Translations under genes and position numbers: made by a program | The notes under the pieces: generated by a model | What the model saw: the letters and a program-made list of their open reading frames with translations, nothing else | Told to the model about the DNA's origin: nothing | The model's database searches: none | From: an uncultured Psychroflexus sp. | GTDB lineage: Bacteria > Bacteroidota > Bacteroidia > Flavobacteriales > Flavobacteriaceae | NCBI GenBank assembly: GCA_913056525.1 | Contig: CAJXLO010000005.1 | Coordinates: forward strand, 1 to 52,193 | DNA length: 52,193 nucleotides | Reading direction: 5' to 3' | Shown here: positions 35,670-44,593 of the stretch, piece by piece | Layout of the letters: every line of letters starts with the position of its first letter | How positions within the stretch are numbered: the first letter of the stretch is position 1

Positions 35670-36617
35670 ATGAACATACTAGCAAACGATGGAATTTCAC
35701 AAGATGGTGTGAACCTTTTAGAAAAGAACGGTCACACCGTGATCCAGAAAAATGTAGCTCAAGAACAATTGGCGGATTTCATGAACGAAAATGAAGTTCA
35801 TGTCCTTTTAGTGAGAAGTGCGACAAAAGTAAGAAAAGAACTGATCGAGAAGGTAAAGGATCTCAAGGTCATCGGTCGTGGTGGTGTAGGATTGGACAAT
35901 ATTGATGTGGAACATGCTAAGAGCAAAGGTATCAAAGTGATCAATACACCAGCGGCATCATCAGAAAGTGTAGCCGATCTTGTCATTGGTCATATGTTCT
36001 GCGGCATCCGTTATTTAAAGAATGCTAATCGGGAAATGCCTCTGGAAGGAGAATCCAGTTTTAAGCAGCTTAAGAAATCCTATTCTAAAGGAACGGAAGC
36101 TGCAGGAAAAACCTTTGGTATCATCGGCTTTGGTAGAATAGGACAGACGCTTGCCAAGAGAGCAATAGGACTTGGGATGAAGGTCGTTGCTTATGACAAG
36201 TTCATTGATGAAGCCAATATTGAATTAACCTTTTTTGATGGTCAGCAAATTGATTTTAAGATCAAAACTACGGACATGAACACAGTTATTACAGAATCGG
36301 ATGTGATCAGCTTGCACGTTCCAGCCCAAAAAGAAGCGATCATCGGTAAAACTGAACTTGAGCGGATGAAGCCTACAGCTGGTATCATCAACACATCCCG
36401 TGGTGGGATCATCGATGAAGAAGCACTTGTCAAAGCCCTGGATGAAGATAAGTTAGCTTATGCCGGTTTGGATGTCTTTGAGAACGAACCGCAACCACCG
36501 GTCAAATTGCTAATGAACCCAAAATTGAGCTTAAGTCCTCATATAGGTGGAGCAACCGTAGAAGCTCAAAGTAGGATAGGCGTAGAACTAGCCGAACAGC
36601 TATTAGAAATCAACTGA
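35670..36617 (+). CDS. serA: D-2-hydroxyacid dehydrogenase, likely 3-phosphoglycerate dehydrogenase
   Basis: NAD enzyme expected to make 3-phosphohydroxypyruvate, the SerC substrate. Motifs: KVIGRGGVGLDNIDVEHAKSKG, the Rossmann GFGRIGQTLAKRAIGLGMKVVAYD, NTSRGGIIDEEAL with the catalytic Arg, the Glu of LDVFENEPQP, and the proton-relay His H291 in SPHIGGAT. At 315 residues it lacks the C-terminal ACT regulatory domain of long SerA forms. Its place right after serC is the main support for the PGDH role; another 2-hydroxyacid substrate is possible. Confidence 0.88.
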   Translation: MNILANDGISQDGVNLLEKNGHTVIQKNVAQEQLADFMNENEVHVLLVRSATKVRKELIEKVKDLKVIGRGGVGLDNIDVEHAKSKGIKVINTPAASSESVADLVIGHMFCGIRYLKNANREMPLEGESSFKQLKKSYSKGTEAAGKTFGIIGFGRIGQTLAKRAIGLGMKVVAYDKFIDEANIELTFFDGQQIDFKIKTTDMNTVITESDVISLHVPAQKEAIIGKTELERMKPTAGIINTSRGGIIDEEALVKALDEDKLAYAGLDVFENEPQPPVKLLMNPKLSLSPHIGGATVEAQSRIGVELAEQLLEIN

Positions 36618-36619
36618 TA

Positions 36620-37291
36620 ATGAGATTCTGCTTCCTTTTTCTTACGTTCAGTATTTCTTTGATAGTTCATGCTCAAAGACAGCAAGGAAAGCTTAGTGTC
36701 TATACAGATCAACACAAAGGAAGGATATTGGCCTCTGGAGATAAATATTCAAATGTTAAGAATTGGGCTGCACATGAACATTTACCGGTCAACTCGGTGA
36801 TCATACTGAAAAACCTTGATAATGGCTCATCGATAGAACTAAGTGTAAAAGATCGTGGTCCTTTTAAGATAGGGCACATCGTTCAGGTTCCGTCAGATGT
36901 TGCTCAACAAATAGGAGTAAAAGAAGGTGACCTGGTTGAACTGGAATTGGTAAAGGTAAGCTCTGAGCCTCCTGACATCGATTTTAGGAATCTTGTTCAT
37001 TCATTTGACAAAGCATTTTCACCAAATAACGAGATCATTCAGCAAAAAACGAGTGACCAGAGCAATGGTAAGCTATCCTGGCAATTAGCAAGTTTTTCAA
37101 ATAAGGAAAATGCTAATAATTTCATAAATGAACATGAATCCAACTTTAGATTAGAACTCTTTATCGTCAATCCATCAACATCATTATATAAGGTTTGTGT
37201 TGGCAGATTCCAGAACAGGAAGGAGGCAAACAAGGCAAGGTCAAAGTTCAAGGATCAGTATGAATCGGCTTTTATTTATAGGTCGCCCTGA
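36620..37291 (+). CDS. RlpA-like septal ring protein with SPOR domain
   Basis: Exported peptidoglycan-associated protein. Signal peptide about 1-18 (LIVHAQ). A double-psi beta-barrel domain (about 22-110) shows GKLSVYT, AAHEHLPVNSVIILKNLDNG and KDRGPF, the RlpA pattern. A C-terminal SPOR domain (about 148-223, SWQLASFSNKENANNF, YKVCVGRFQNRKEANKA) binds denuded glycan strands. RlpA of other bacteria is a lytic transglycosylase. Begins 2 bases after the dehydrogenase stop, so it is in the serC operon. Its last 16 bases overlap the convergent oxyR. Confidence 0.88.
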   Translation: MRFCFLFLTFSISLIVHAQRQQGKLSVYTDQHKGRILASGDKYSNVKNWAAHEHLPVNSVIILKNLDNGSSIELSVKDRGPFKIGHIVQVPSDVAQQIGVKEGDLVELELVKVSSEPPDIDFRNLVHSFDKAFSPNNEIIQQKTSDQSNGKLSWQLASFSNKENANNFINEHESNFRLELFIVNPSTSLYKVCVGRFQNRKEANKARSKFKDQYESAFIYRSP

Positions 37292-38268
37292 TCGAGATAA
37301 GCTAAATTAGTATTGTTCATTCTTTGCTTATTTTTCTCGATTGGACTGATAATTTCAACATCCTCAAATTCTATTGCACCTTTTACGATACTAAGGATCA
37401 ATTCTTTAAGCGCTTCAATTATATGGACCTTTAATTCGCTCTTGTGATAGATAAGGCTTATTTCCCTTGCTGGTTGCGGTTTCTCAAAAGGTTTGATGTT
37501 CTGTTTTGCAACACCTTCCATGTTCAGAGAATGTAAATATGGCAATAAGGTCATCCCTAAACCTTCATCAGATAATTTCATCAGGGTCTCAAAGCTACCG
37601 CTTTCTAGATTGAACTTACGTTCAGAAATACTTAGCTCGGATTGACATAAGTTTAGGACATTGTTCTTGAAACAATGACCATCTTCTAATAAAAGTACGT
37701 CTTCCGCATCAATGTCTTCCTTTTGTAAGTTTGCCTTATCTTGTAAATGATGTCCTTTTGGGATATAACCTACAAAAGGCTCATAATACAAGTTACTCTC
37801 CGTTATGTCTTCTTCCTCAAGAGGTGTAGCTGCAATAGCCGCATCCAATGTTCCATCCCTCAAGTGTTCGATGATCTCCTGGGTGTGATATTCTTCTATT
37901 CTAAGCTTTACCTTAGGGTATTTATTGATGAAATTGTTGAGGAACATAGGAAGTAGGGTAGGCATCACAGTGGGAATGATTCCGATCTTGAACTCACCAC
38001 CTATAAAACCTTTTTGCTGATCGATAATATCGTTGATACGGATACTTTCATTGACGATATTCTTGGCCTGTGTAACGATCTTCTGACCTACTTCAGTTAA
38101 TTGAATAGGCTTCTTGGATCGATCAAAAACACGAACGCCCAATTCTTCTTCGAACTTTTGCACTTGCATGCTCAAAGTTGGCTGTGTGACAAATACTTTT
38201 TCCGCAGCTTTAGTAAAGTTCCTGAACTCAGCCACGGCCAGTACATAATGTAATTGTGTTATGGTCAT
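37276..38268 (-). CDS. oxyR: Hydrogen peroxide-sensing regulator OxyR (LysR family)
   Basis: LysR-type regulator that turns on peroxide defence when oxidised. N-terminal winged helix: LHYVLAVAEFRNFTKAAEKVFVTQPTLSMQVQKFEEELGVRVFDRS. The redox pair is in the expected place: C199 and C208 (HCFKNNVLNLC), with the same numbers as in E. coli OxyR. At 330 residues it has a C-terminal extension of roughly 20 residues. The start codon lies only 4 bases past a TATTTTTG promoter element, so the mRNA may have little or no leader. Its 3' end overlaps rlpA on the other strand by 16 bases. Confidence 0.95.
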   Translation of the reverse strand: MTITQLHYVLAVAEFRNFTKAAEKVFVTQPTLSMQVQKFEEELGVRVFDRSKKPIQLTEVGQKIVTQAKNIVNESIRINDIIDQQKGFIGGEFKIGIIPTVMPTLLPMFLNNFINKYPKVKLRIEEYHTQEIIEHLRDGTLDAAIAATPLEEEDITESNLYYEPFVGYIPKGHHLQDKANLQKEDIDAEDVLLLEDGHCFKNNVLNLCQSELSISERKFNLESGSFETLMKLSDEGLGMTLLPYLHSLNMEGVAKQNIKPFEKPQPAREISLIYHKSELKVHIIEALKELILSIVKGAIEFEDVEIISPIEKNKQRMNNTNLAYLDQGDL

Positions 38269-38272
38269 GTTT

Positions 38273-38280
38273 CAAAAATA
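38273..38280 (-). promoter_or_regulatory. -7 promoter element for oxyR
   Basis: TATTTTTG on the minus strand, four bases before the oxyR ATG. With the usual spacing, transcription would start at or within the start codon. Confidence 0.4.
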
Positions 38281-38339
38281 CCAACAACTATCAACAGAAT
38301 CTATTAAAATTAAATTAATGTTTTGATAAATCTATTGTT

Positions 38340-39206
38340 CTAACTTACCAAATATTTAAGCTCATCGCGATAAACTGAAGGTGTTTTGCCAAAAAAGTCT
38401 TTAAAAAGTCTGTTGAAATGAGATATATTATTGAAGCCGCTGTCAAAGCACACTTCAGAAATGCTCATTTGTTTTTCATGTAGCAGTTTGGCCGCATGGG
38501 CAACGCGATATTCGTTAACGAAAGCGGTAAAGGTCTTCCTGGTGATCTTCTTGAAGTATCTACAAAAAGCAGGAACGGTCATTCCAGCAATGGAAGCAAC
38601 TTCTTCAAGCTTGATGGACCTGGTGTAGTGTTCCTTTACAAAATTAAAGATGATGTTGAGCTTGTTATTGTCCTGAGGAGAAGTTTCCATGGCAAATCTG
38701 TCCACATTAAGTAAGGTATAGTCATCCGCTTCATGCATGTTCACGAATATCTCTAAAAGGCCGGTCAGTTTACTAAAGCTTGATTTGTCGTTCAGGGATT
38801 CTATTTTTTCTCCTATCTTTCGTTTATCATTTCCATGAAAGACCACACCACCTTTTGCTTTCTCTAGCATTTTTACAACGGCTTGCATTTCTGGTGTTTC
38901 AAAGAACGCGTTGTTGAATAGTTCAGGATGAAACTGAATTACGGTTTCCAGTGTGGTGTTATTCAGCCGGTTCGTCAATCCACAATGCGGTAGGTTTGAG
39001 CCTATAAGCATCAGGTCGCCATTCCTGTAATAGGAAATATGGCTTCCTATTTGTCTTCTTCCCGTACCACCGCTTACATAGACGATCTCTATCTCTGGAT
39101 GATAGTGCCAGTAAGGCTTCGCATTTTCTTCTCTTTTCGAAAACCTTTCGTAAAAAATAGAACTACCATAAGGTATCTGTATCGATTCAAATTCCGGCTT
39201 TGTCAT
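38340..39206 (-). CDS. AraC family transcriptional regulator with cupin sensor domain
   Basis: N-terminal cupin-like domain (about 30-100) with the PYWHYHPEIEIVYVSGG and GDLMLIGSNLPHC motifs, then a linker and the C-terminal double helix-turn-helix (about 185-285): IKLEEVASIAGMTVPAFCRYFKKITRKTF and ISEVCFDSGFNNISHFNRLFKDFFGKTPSVYR. Such regulators usually sense sugars or small acids and act on catabolic genes. No target operon lies beside it; its neighbours are oxyR and priA, so the ligand is unknown. It has no exact TAnnTTTG promoter; TTATTTTG upstream is one base off. Confidence 0.92.
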   Translation of the reverse strand: MTKPEFESIQIPYGSSIFYERFSKREENAKPYWHYHPEIEIVYVSGGTGRRQIGSHISYYRNGDLMLIGSNLPHCGLTNRLNNTTLETVIQFHPELFNNAFFETPEMQAVVKMLEKAKGGVVFHGNDKRKIGEKIESLNDKSSFSKLTGLLEIFVNMHEADDYTLLNVDRFAMETSPQDNNKLNIIFNFVKEHYTRSIKLEEVASIAGMTVPAFCRYFKKITRKTFTAFVNEYRVAHAAKLLHEKQMSISEVCFDSGFNNISHFNRLFKDFFGKTPSVYRDELKYLVS

Positions 39207-39325
39207 AGATTATCACATTAGTTATTATGAAATACAAAATAAGATTAAATAACTGACATTATATGCTATATTGATATAAATTAAGAATTATTTAATATAA
39301 AAAGATAATATTGAATAAAAACGAG

Positions 39326-41776
39326 TCAATAAGGATCGATGTTGATGCTCAAACGTACCGTACGATAAGGCGGGATCTGATCAAACTTTCCCACGCTTCT
39401 TTTGATAAGGTCTTTGGCGTGACTCAAAGATTGATGCTGGAACACTTTGATCAATATATGTTTCCTGTATTTGTTCTTAACTCTAGCCACGCTCGGGAAT
39501 TCCGGACCCAGCACCTGATCCCTGAAACCCTGACGTAAATATTTTGCCAACCAATCCGATGCTTCGTTCAAACGATTAAAATCAGAGCTTTGTAACCTTA
39601 TTTCTACGATCTTGTGATAAGGTGGGTATCTATAAGCTTTCCGCTGTTCCATTTGATCTCGATAAAATGACCTTAGGTCACCTTTAATAACCTGATGATA
39701 CAGCTTATGGTCCGGTTGATAAGTTTGTATCAACACCTTACCACGTAGATCGGAGCGACCTGATCGACCGGCGACCTGAGTAAGCAATTGGAAACATTTT
39801 TCCTCCGCCCTAAAATCCGGAAAGTGCAACAAACGATCCGCATTCATCACGCCTACCAGCGATAATTTTCTAAAATCCAAGCCTTTGGTTACCATTTGTG
39901 TCCCTACCAGGATATCGATCTCCTGTCTTTCAAACTTGGCGATGATCCGTTCATAGGCACGTTTCGTGTTGGTGGTGTCCTTATCCATTCTGGCCACTTT
40001 CGTCTTAGGGAACAGATTCTGCACTTCTTCTTCTATTTGCTCCGTACCAAATCCCTTCATACTTACTCTGGCACTTCCACAAGCCAGGCAGTTCTTTTGT
40101 AATGCCATCTTATAACCGCAATAATGGCATTTTAAAGAATGATCGAATTGATGATAGGTGAGACTTACATCGCAATATTTACATTGGGGTGTGAATCCGC
40201 AGGTCTGGCATTCCAGCATAGGTGAATGTCCACGCCTGTTCTGGAATAAAAGCACTTGCTGGTCTTTCTTGAGCTGATCTTCTATTTCCTGGATAAGCTG
40301 GTCGCTAAAATGACCCTTCATCTTCTTTTTCTTCATTTTATCACCCAGATCGATCAATGCGATATCCGGGATTTGTATATTCCCATGTCTTTTTTCCAGC
40401 CGCACGTAACCTAGCTTCCTCTTTTTTACATTGTATAAGCTTTCCAGGCTTGGTGTCGCAGAACCTAGCAGAATATTGGCATGATGTATCCTGCTCATAT
40501 ATAAGGCGACATCTCTCGCGTGATATCTGGGCGCGGGATCTTGTTGTTTAAAACTACCTTCATGGGATTCATCCACTACTATCAGTCCAAGGTCCTGAAA
40601 CGGCAGGAATATCGCAGACCTTACACCAATGACGACAAACGCTTTCTTTGGCCGTAGGAGATGTTGATATACTTCTACGCTCACAGAAGGTTGGTTCTTA
40701 CTATGATAGATGAGCACCTGATCGCCAAAATAAGCTTCTAAACGATCGATGAGCTGTGTGGTCAAGGCTATTTCTGGCACGAGGTATAAGGCTTGTTTGC
40801 CCTGTTGAAGTACTTCATCGATTAGCCGAATATAAACCTCGGTCTTCCCTGATGAGGTCACACCGTGGAGCAAACAAGATTTATCCTTCTGGAATTCCTC
40901 TTTGATGGCAAGCCTCGCTTTTTCCTGAGCTTCACTGAGCTTAAGTTTCTTTTGAGATGAACCATGGTTTTTGAACGTCCTATCTTCCTGAACTTCTTTT
41001 TCAATAAGGATATTCTTGTCCATGAGGTTCTTAACCGTACCTACGGTCGTTTCAGCAGCCCTGGCAAGGTCCTTGCGCTGCAGGAAATGCTTTTTTTGGG
41101 AACGTAACTGGAAGTAGCAAAGAAGCACTTTCTTTTGTTTTTCCGCATTTCTTAATTTTTCAAACAGCTCATCCAGTACTTTTTTATCTTCATAGATATC
41201 ATTCAGATGAATAACCCTGATCATCTTAGGCTGATACTGATGGACAAGGGCTTGCTTCAGGTTGATGATGTTTTTTCTAACCAATTGATATAGTATCGGC
41301 AATACGGTTTTTATGCCTAATAGACCTTGAATATCATCCACACGCATTTCCGATCGTTTTTCCAGGGCTTCAACGATCAGATATTCATTGTCAGATAGTT
41401 TATCCTTATCAAGTTCGTCGTTAGGCGTAAGAGCGATGCTTGTTTCACTTTCCAGTAACATGCTGGAAGGCAGGGCGGTCTTCATGATCAGGCCGATAGG
41501 TGCCAGGTAATAATCGCTCATCCATTGCCATAGTAAGAGTTGTTCTTTCGTTACGAATGGAGCTTCGTCCAATACTAGCTCTACGGGCTTGGTTTGATAA
41601 TGTAGTGGTGGTTCATTGTGAAGTTGAGCGGCGATGCCCGTATAAACTTTTGATTTACCGAAAGGGACGGCTACACGACTTCCTGATTGAACTTTATTTT
41701 GCTCTGGCTCTTCTATATGATAAGTGAAGAGTTGGTCTAATGCAAGGGGAATGATCACGTCAACATAACGATCCAT
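39326..41776 (-). CDS. priA: Primosomal protein N' (replication restart helicase PriA)
   Basis: Superfamily 2 DNA helicase that reloads the replisome at stalled forks. N-terminal 3'BD region opens YVDVIIPLALDQLFTYHI. Walker A is GVTSSGKTEVY with the lysine at residue 311, the DEAH-like box is VVDESHEGS, and a zinc-binding insert carries four CxxC pairs between the helicase lobes (CQTC, CKYC, CHYC, CLAC). GRSGRSDLRGKVLIQTYQP lies in the C-terminal part. Length 816. Last gene of the nadC-brkB-chalcone isomerase-like-DUF2147 chain, 3 bases after DUF2147. Confidence 0.97.
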   Translation of the reverse strand: MDRYVDVIIPLALDQLFTYHIEEPEQNKVQSGSRVAVPFGKSKVYTGIAAQLHNEPPLHYQTKPVELVLDEAPFVTKEQLLLWQWMSDYYLAPIGLIMKTALPSSMLLESETSIALTPNDELDKDKLSDNEYLIVEALEKRSEMRVDDIQGLLGIKTVLPILYQLVRKNIINLKQALVHQYQPKMIRVIHLNDIYEDKKVLDELFEKLRNAEKQKKVLLCYFQLRSQKKHFLQRKDLARAAETTVGTVKNLMDKNILIEKEVQEDRTFKNHGSSQKKLKLSEAQEKARLAIKEEFQKDKSCLLHGVTSSGKTEVYIRLIDEVLQQGKQALYLVPEIALTTQLIDRLEAYFGDQVLIYHSKNQPSVSVEVYQHLLRPKKAFVVIGVRSAIFLPFQDLGLIVVDESHEGSFKQQDPAPRYHARDVALYMSRIHHANILLGSATPSLESLYNVKKRKLGYVRLEKRHGNIQIPDIALIDLGDKMKKKKMKGHFSDQLIQEIEDQLKKDQQVLLFQNRRGHSPMLECQTCGFTPQCKYCDVSLTYHQFDHSLKCHYCGYKMALQKNCLACGSARVSMKGFGTEQIEEEVQNLFPKTKVARMDKDTTNTKRAYERIIAKFERQEIDILVGTQMVTKGLDFRKLSLVGVMNADRLLHFPDFRAEEKCFQLLTQVAGRSGRSDLRGKVLIQTYQPDHKLYHQVIKGDLRSFYRDQMEQRKAYRYPPYHKIVEIRLQSSDFNRLNEASDWLAKYLRQGFRDQVLGPEFPSVARVKNKYRKHILIKVFQHQSLSHAKDLIKRSVGKFDQIPPYRTVRLSINIDPY

Positions 41777-41779
41777 AAG

Positions 41780-42223
41780 CTATTTTCCGTCTTCTACACG
41801 TTCCCAGGTTTGTGTTCTATAGAAAATGCTTAGGTAGCCGCGTACTTTTAGTTTATCGGTATCATCTTCATCTACCCATATCTTACTATCATAGGTCTTT
41901 CCTTTTTCAGGATCGGTGATCTTGCCGTCTACCCATTTATCATCTTCTTTTTTGAAGTTTCTTAGAATAGGAAGACCTACCAGCGGTTCGTTTTTGAACT
42001 TCCCTTTACATTTGATACAGGTTGCATTTTTTGGGGCGTCGCTATCCAATAATTTGGTGATCTCACCTTTTAATGTGTGATCATCCGTTTTAAAAATATC
42101 TACGATGCATTTAGCTTCACCGCTCTCTTCATCTATCACTTTCCATTTGCCGGTGATCTGTTGTGCCTGAACTGCAAAACAACTGATCATTAATAGTATC
42201 ATTACCATAACGTTCTTTAACAT
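41780..42223 (-). CDS. DUF2147 exported protein
   Basis: Small secreted beta-barrel-like protein: signal peptide (MVMILLMISCFAVQAQ), then the DUF2147 pattern ITGKWKVIDEESGEAKCIVDIF, LVGLPILRNF, GKITDPEKGKTYDSKIWV and KVRGYLSIFYRTQTWERV. The family is periplasmic and its function is not known. ATG at 42223 gives the cleanest signal peptide; a TTG at 42232 would add three residues. Cotranscribed with priA. Confidence 0.88.
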   Translation of the reverse strand: MLKNVMVMILLMISCFAVQAQQITGKWKVIDEESGEAKCIVDIFKTDDHTLKGEITKLLDSDAPKNATCIKCKGKFKNEPLVGLPILRNFKKEDDKWVDGKITDPEKGKTYDSKIWVDEDDTDKLKVRGYLSIFYRTQTWERVEDGK

Positions 42224-42235
42224 ATCTATCAAACC

Positions 42236-42790
42236 TTATCCTAACATGGCTTCTTTAAGATCATCATCCGCCGGCTCATCGCAGAACCAAATACCAAATA
42301 AGGCTTCTTTAAAGGATTGCCCTTTTATCGTGCCTTCAAGCTCATTGTTCTTAAATACTTTGACACCGACGTCCGGATGATAAAAGATATCAAACACATC
42401 GTTCTTGACGATCTCATCTTCAAAGAAGCTGATGAACTTATCAATTTTCTCTCTTAGCGGTTCAGTATTTTCATCTGTTGAATTCTGGAATCCTTCTTCC
42501 ACGGCATCTCTCATCTTGCTGCTCGAGATCAATTTTGAAACGATATGGATCTTGATACCCATCGGTTTTTTGGCTTTGATTACCTCGTTGGCATCATCAG
42601 TTGACTCGCTTAGGTACAATCCACTGGCATATAGGTCTATCCAGAACTTTTCCCTGATTCCGGCTCCGTTCAATTCTGCCTTTTGCTCCTCGATGTTGAC
42701 GGAATTGGGCAGATCTACTCCTGTATCCTGGGTTTGAGCGAGCAACGGGAAGGATAATAGTACGGCTAATACGATCAGATTGTTCTTCAT
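42236..42790 (-). CDS. Chalcone isomerase-like exported protein
   Basis: Secreted protein of the chalcone isomerase-like fold (bacterial group, not a flavonoid enzyme). Signal peptide about 1-18 (LLSFPLLAQ), then GAGIREKFWIDLYASGLYL, the typical start of the domain, followed by MGIKIHIVSKLISSSKMRDAVEEGF and GTIKGQSFKEALFGIWFCDEPADDDLKEAMLG, the family ending. No catalytic role is known for this branch; fatty-acid binding has been proposed for relatives. Its ATG overlaps the BrkB stop (ATGA), so the two are translationally coupled. Confidence 0.87.
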   Translation of the reverse strand: MKNNLIVLAVLLSFPLLAQTQDTGVDLPNSVNIEEQKAELNGAGIREKFWIDLYASGLYLSESTDDANEVIKAKKPMGIKIHIVSKLISSSKMRDAVEEGFQNSTDENTEPLREKIDKFISFFEDEIVKNDVFDIFYHPDVGVKVFKNNELEGTIKGQSFKEALFGIWFCDEPADDDLKEAMLG

Positions 42791-43686
42791 GGTCTTTTTT
42801 GTTTAAGTTGATAAATAGTTCCATTCAATTCGAATCCTAAAAGTAATATATTCGAATTTAACCAAATATACACCATTAAAATTATCAATGTCCCAATGGA
42901 ACCGTATAATTTGTTATAACTCGCAAAATTTTCTATATAAAGTGAGAAAAGATAGGTGGTCAATAAGATCATGATGGTCGTAAAGATCGAGCCCACAGAA
43001 AAGAACCTTGTTTGTTTTCCTTCTTTCGTCCCAAAATAATATAGAATGGAAATGCCCACTAGCAATACCAGTATAAGCACGATGAAATTACCGATCTCTA
43101 TCCAGATGAAGTTATCGCCCAGCAATCCGATATCCTTCAAATTTTGCGTTAAATAAGTGGATACGATGGTCGCCACAACTGCCATGAGCAATAAAAAGGC
43201 AATGATGATGGCTACACCTACAGCGACCAGATATTGCCTAACGATACTGCGATTATTCTTCGTATGGTAGGAAAACTCAAAACCTGTAAAAATCGAATTC
43301 ACGCCATTGGCCATAAGGAATATCGAGAACAAGAAGACAAAAGAGAGTAAACCAGCACGCTGATTCTGGGCGATGTCCATAAATATTTGTGTAAAATAAG
43401 GTGCCGTTCCAGGTGGTAGCGCTTTCTCTATAAAGGCCAACAATCGCTCCTGAAAATCATCTATAAAAGTGATGAACGGGATCAGGTTCAATATGAACAG
43501 TAAAAATGGGAAAATAGCCAGAAAAAAGCTAAAGGCGATAGAACCGGCTCTCGTGGAAAATGTTCCATTGATTATACCGAAGACATAGAGCTTTAAAAGA
43601 TCATAGAGTGTGAGATTTTGAATAGGAAGGTCGATCCTATGACACTTCAGAAGCAGTCTTCTTATGATGGATTTGAACAATATCAT
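42787..43686 (-). CDS. YihY/BrkB family inner-membrane protein
   Basis: 299 residues with about six membrane segments. The family signature is visible near the N-terminus (STRAGSIAFSFFLAIFPFLLFIL) and at the end (LYGSIGTLIILMVYIWLNSNILLLGFELN). Members were once called ribonuclease BN or virulence factor BrkB; neither name describes a proven activity. Followed by ATGA overlap with the chalcone isomerase-like gene and preceded by nadC after 3 bases. Confidence 0.92.
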   Translation of the reverse strand: MILFKSIIRRLLLKCHRIDLPIQNLTLYDLLKLYVFGIINGTFSTRAGSIAFSFFLAIFPFLLFILNLIPFITFIDDFQERLLAFIEKALPPGTAPYFTQIFMDIAQNQRAGLLSFVFLFSIFLMANGVNSIFTGFEFSYHTKNNRSIVRQYLVAVGVAIIIAFLLLMAVVATIVSTYLTQNLKDIGLLGDNFIWIEIGNFIVLILVLLVGISILYYFGTKEGKQTRFFSVGSIFTTIMILLTTYLFSLYIENFASYNKLYGSIGTLIILMVYIWLNSNILLLGFELNGTIYQLKQKRP

Positions 43687-43689
43687 AAA

Positions 43690-44544
43690 TCAGTCAATGG
43701 CTTTTAAGCTCATATCTATATTGTCCACGTGATGGGTCAATGCACCGCTGGATATATAATCAACACCACATCGCGCATAATCACCAGCCGTAGCCAGCGA
43801 TATATTACCACTGGATTCGGTATCGCATTTCCCGTTGATCTTGTTTACCGCTTTACGTGTGTTCTCCGGTGTAAAATTGTCAAGAAGGATCCTTTCCACG
43901 GGTTCATTTTCCAGTATTTCTTCCACTTCATCCAGGTTTCGCGCTTCAACCACGATCTTAAGGTTTTTTTTCTGTTTCTCTAAATACGCTTTCGTGTGCT
44001 TAATTGCATTGGATACGCTACCGGCATAATCAATATGGTTGTCCTTGAGCATTATCATATCGTACAAACCAAATCGGTGATTTACGCCGCCGCCGATCTT
44101 GACGGCCATTTTTTCTAAAAGCCGGATGCCGGGCGTGGTCTTTCGGGTATCCAGTATTTTCGTAGATGTATCTTCTAGCTTCTCATTCAGCTTCCAGGTA
44201 TTGGTCGCGATGGCGCACATCCGCTGTAAGGTGTTTAATACCAATCTTTCTGCCTTTAAAATGGAACGCTGGTTTCCGCGAACCTCAAAAACAATATCGT
44301 CTTTTTTTAGGATGTCGCCATCCTTATGATAGACCTGTAAAGTTAATTCTGGATCAACTGTATAGAATATCTGCTCTGCAACTTCCAGCCCGGCCAATAC
44401 GGCATCTTCTTTAAATATCAATCGGGCTTTTCCCTTCGCATTCTCAGGTATGCAAGCTAATGAGGTATGGTCGCCATCACCGATGTCTTCTTGTATGGCG
44501 TTATCAATAATCCTTTGAACCTCACTTTTTATGTTTTTGTTCAT
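43690..44544 (-). CDS. nadC: Nicotinate-nucleotide pyrophosphorylase (carboxylating)
   Basis: Makes nicotinate mononucleotide from quinolinate and PRPP in NAD synthesis. Motifs: EDIGDGDHTSLACIP, the helix-rich ERLVLNTLQRMCAIAT, ILDTRKTTPGIRLLEKMAVKIGGGVNHRFGLYDMIMLKDNHI, EILLDNF-like ERILLDNFTPE, and the glycine-rich YISSGALTHHV. Length 284 is standard. First gene of the nadC-priA chain. A promoter element lies 29 bases upstream and rlmH diverges. Confidence 0.96.
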   Translation of the reverse strand: MNKNIKSEVQRIIDNAIQEDIGDGDHTSLACIPENAKGKARLIFKEDAVLAGLEVAEQIFYTVDPELTLQVYHKDGDILKKDDIVFEVRGNQRSILKAERLVLNTLQRMCAIATNTWKLNEKLEDTSTKILDTRKTTPGIRLLEKMAVKIGGGVNHRFGLYDMIMLKDNHIDYAGSVSNAIKHTKAYLEKQKKNLKIVVEARNLDEVEEILENEPVERILLDNFTPENTRKAVNKINGKCDTESSGNISLATAGDYARCGVDYISSGALTHHVDNIDMSLKAID

Positions 44545-44572
44545 TCTATTCTTATAAAAATCAATAGTATTA

Positions 44573-44580
44573 CAAAGTTA
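44573..44580 (-). promoter_or_regulatory. -7 promoter element for the nadC-priA operon
   Basis: TAACTTTG on the minus strand, an exact TAnnTTTG, 28 bases before the nadC start. No good -33 box was found. Confidence 0.4.
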
Positions 44581-44593
44581 AATTTTTTCCGTT

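Noticed and set aside
39311-39538. 75-codon plus-strand frame across the priA end
   Set aside because: Mostly antisense to the conserved PriA C-terminus and no match to a known small protein.
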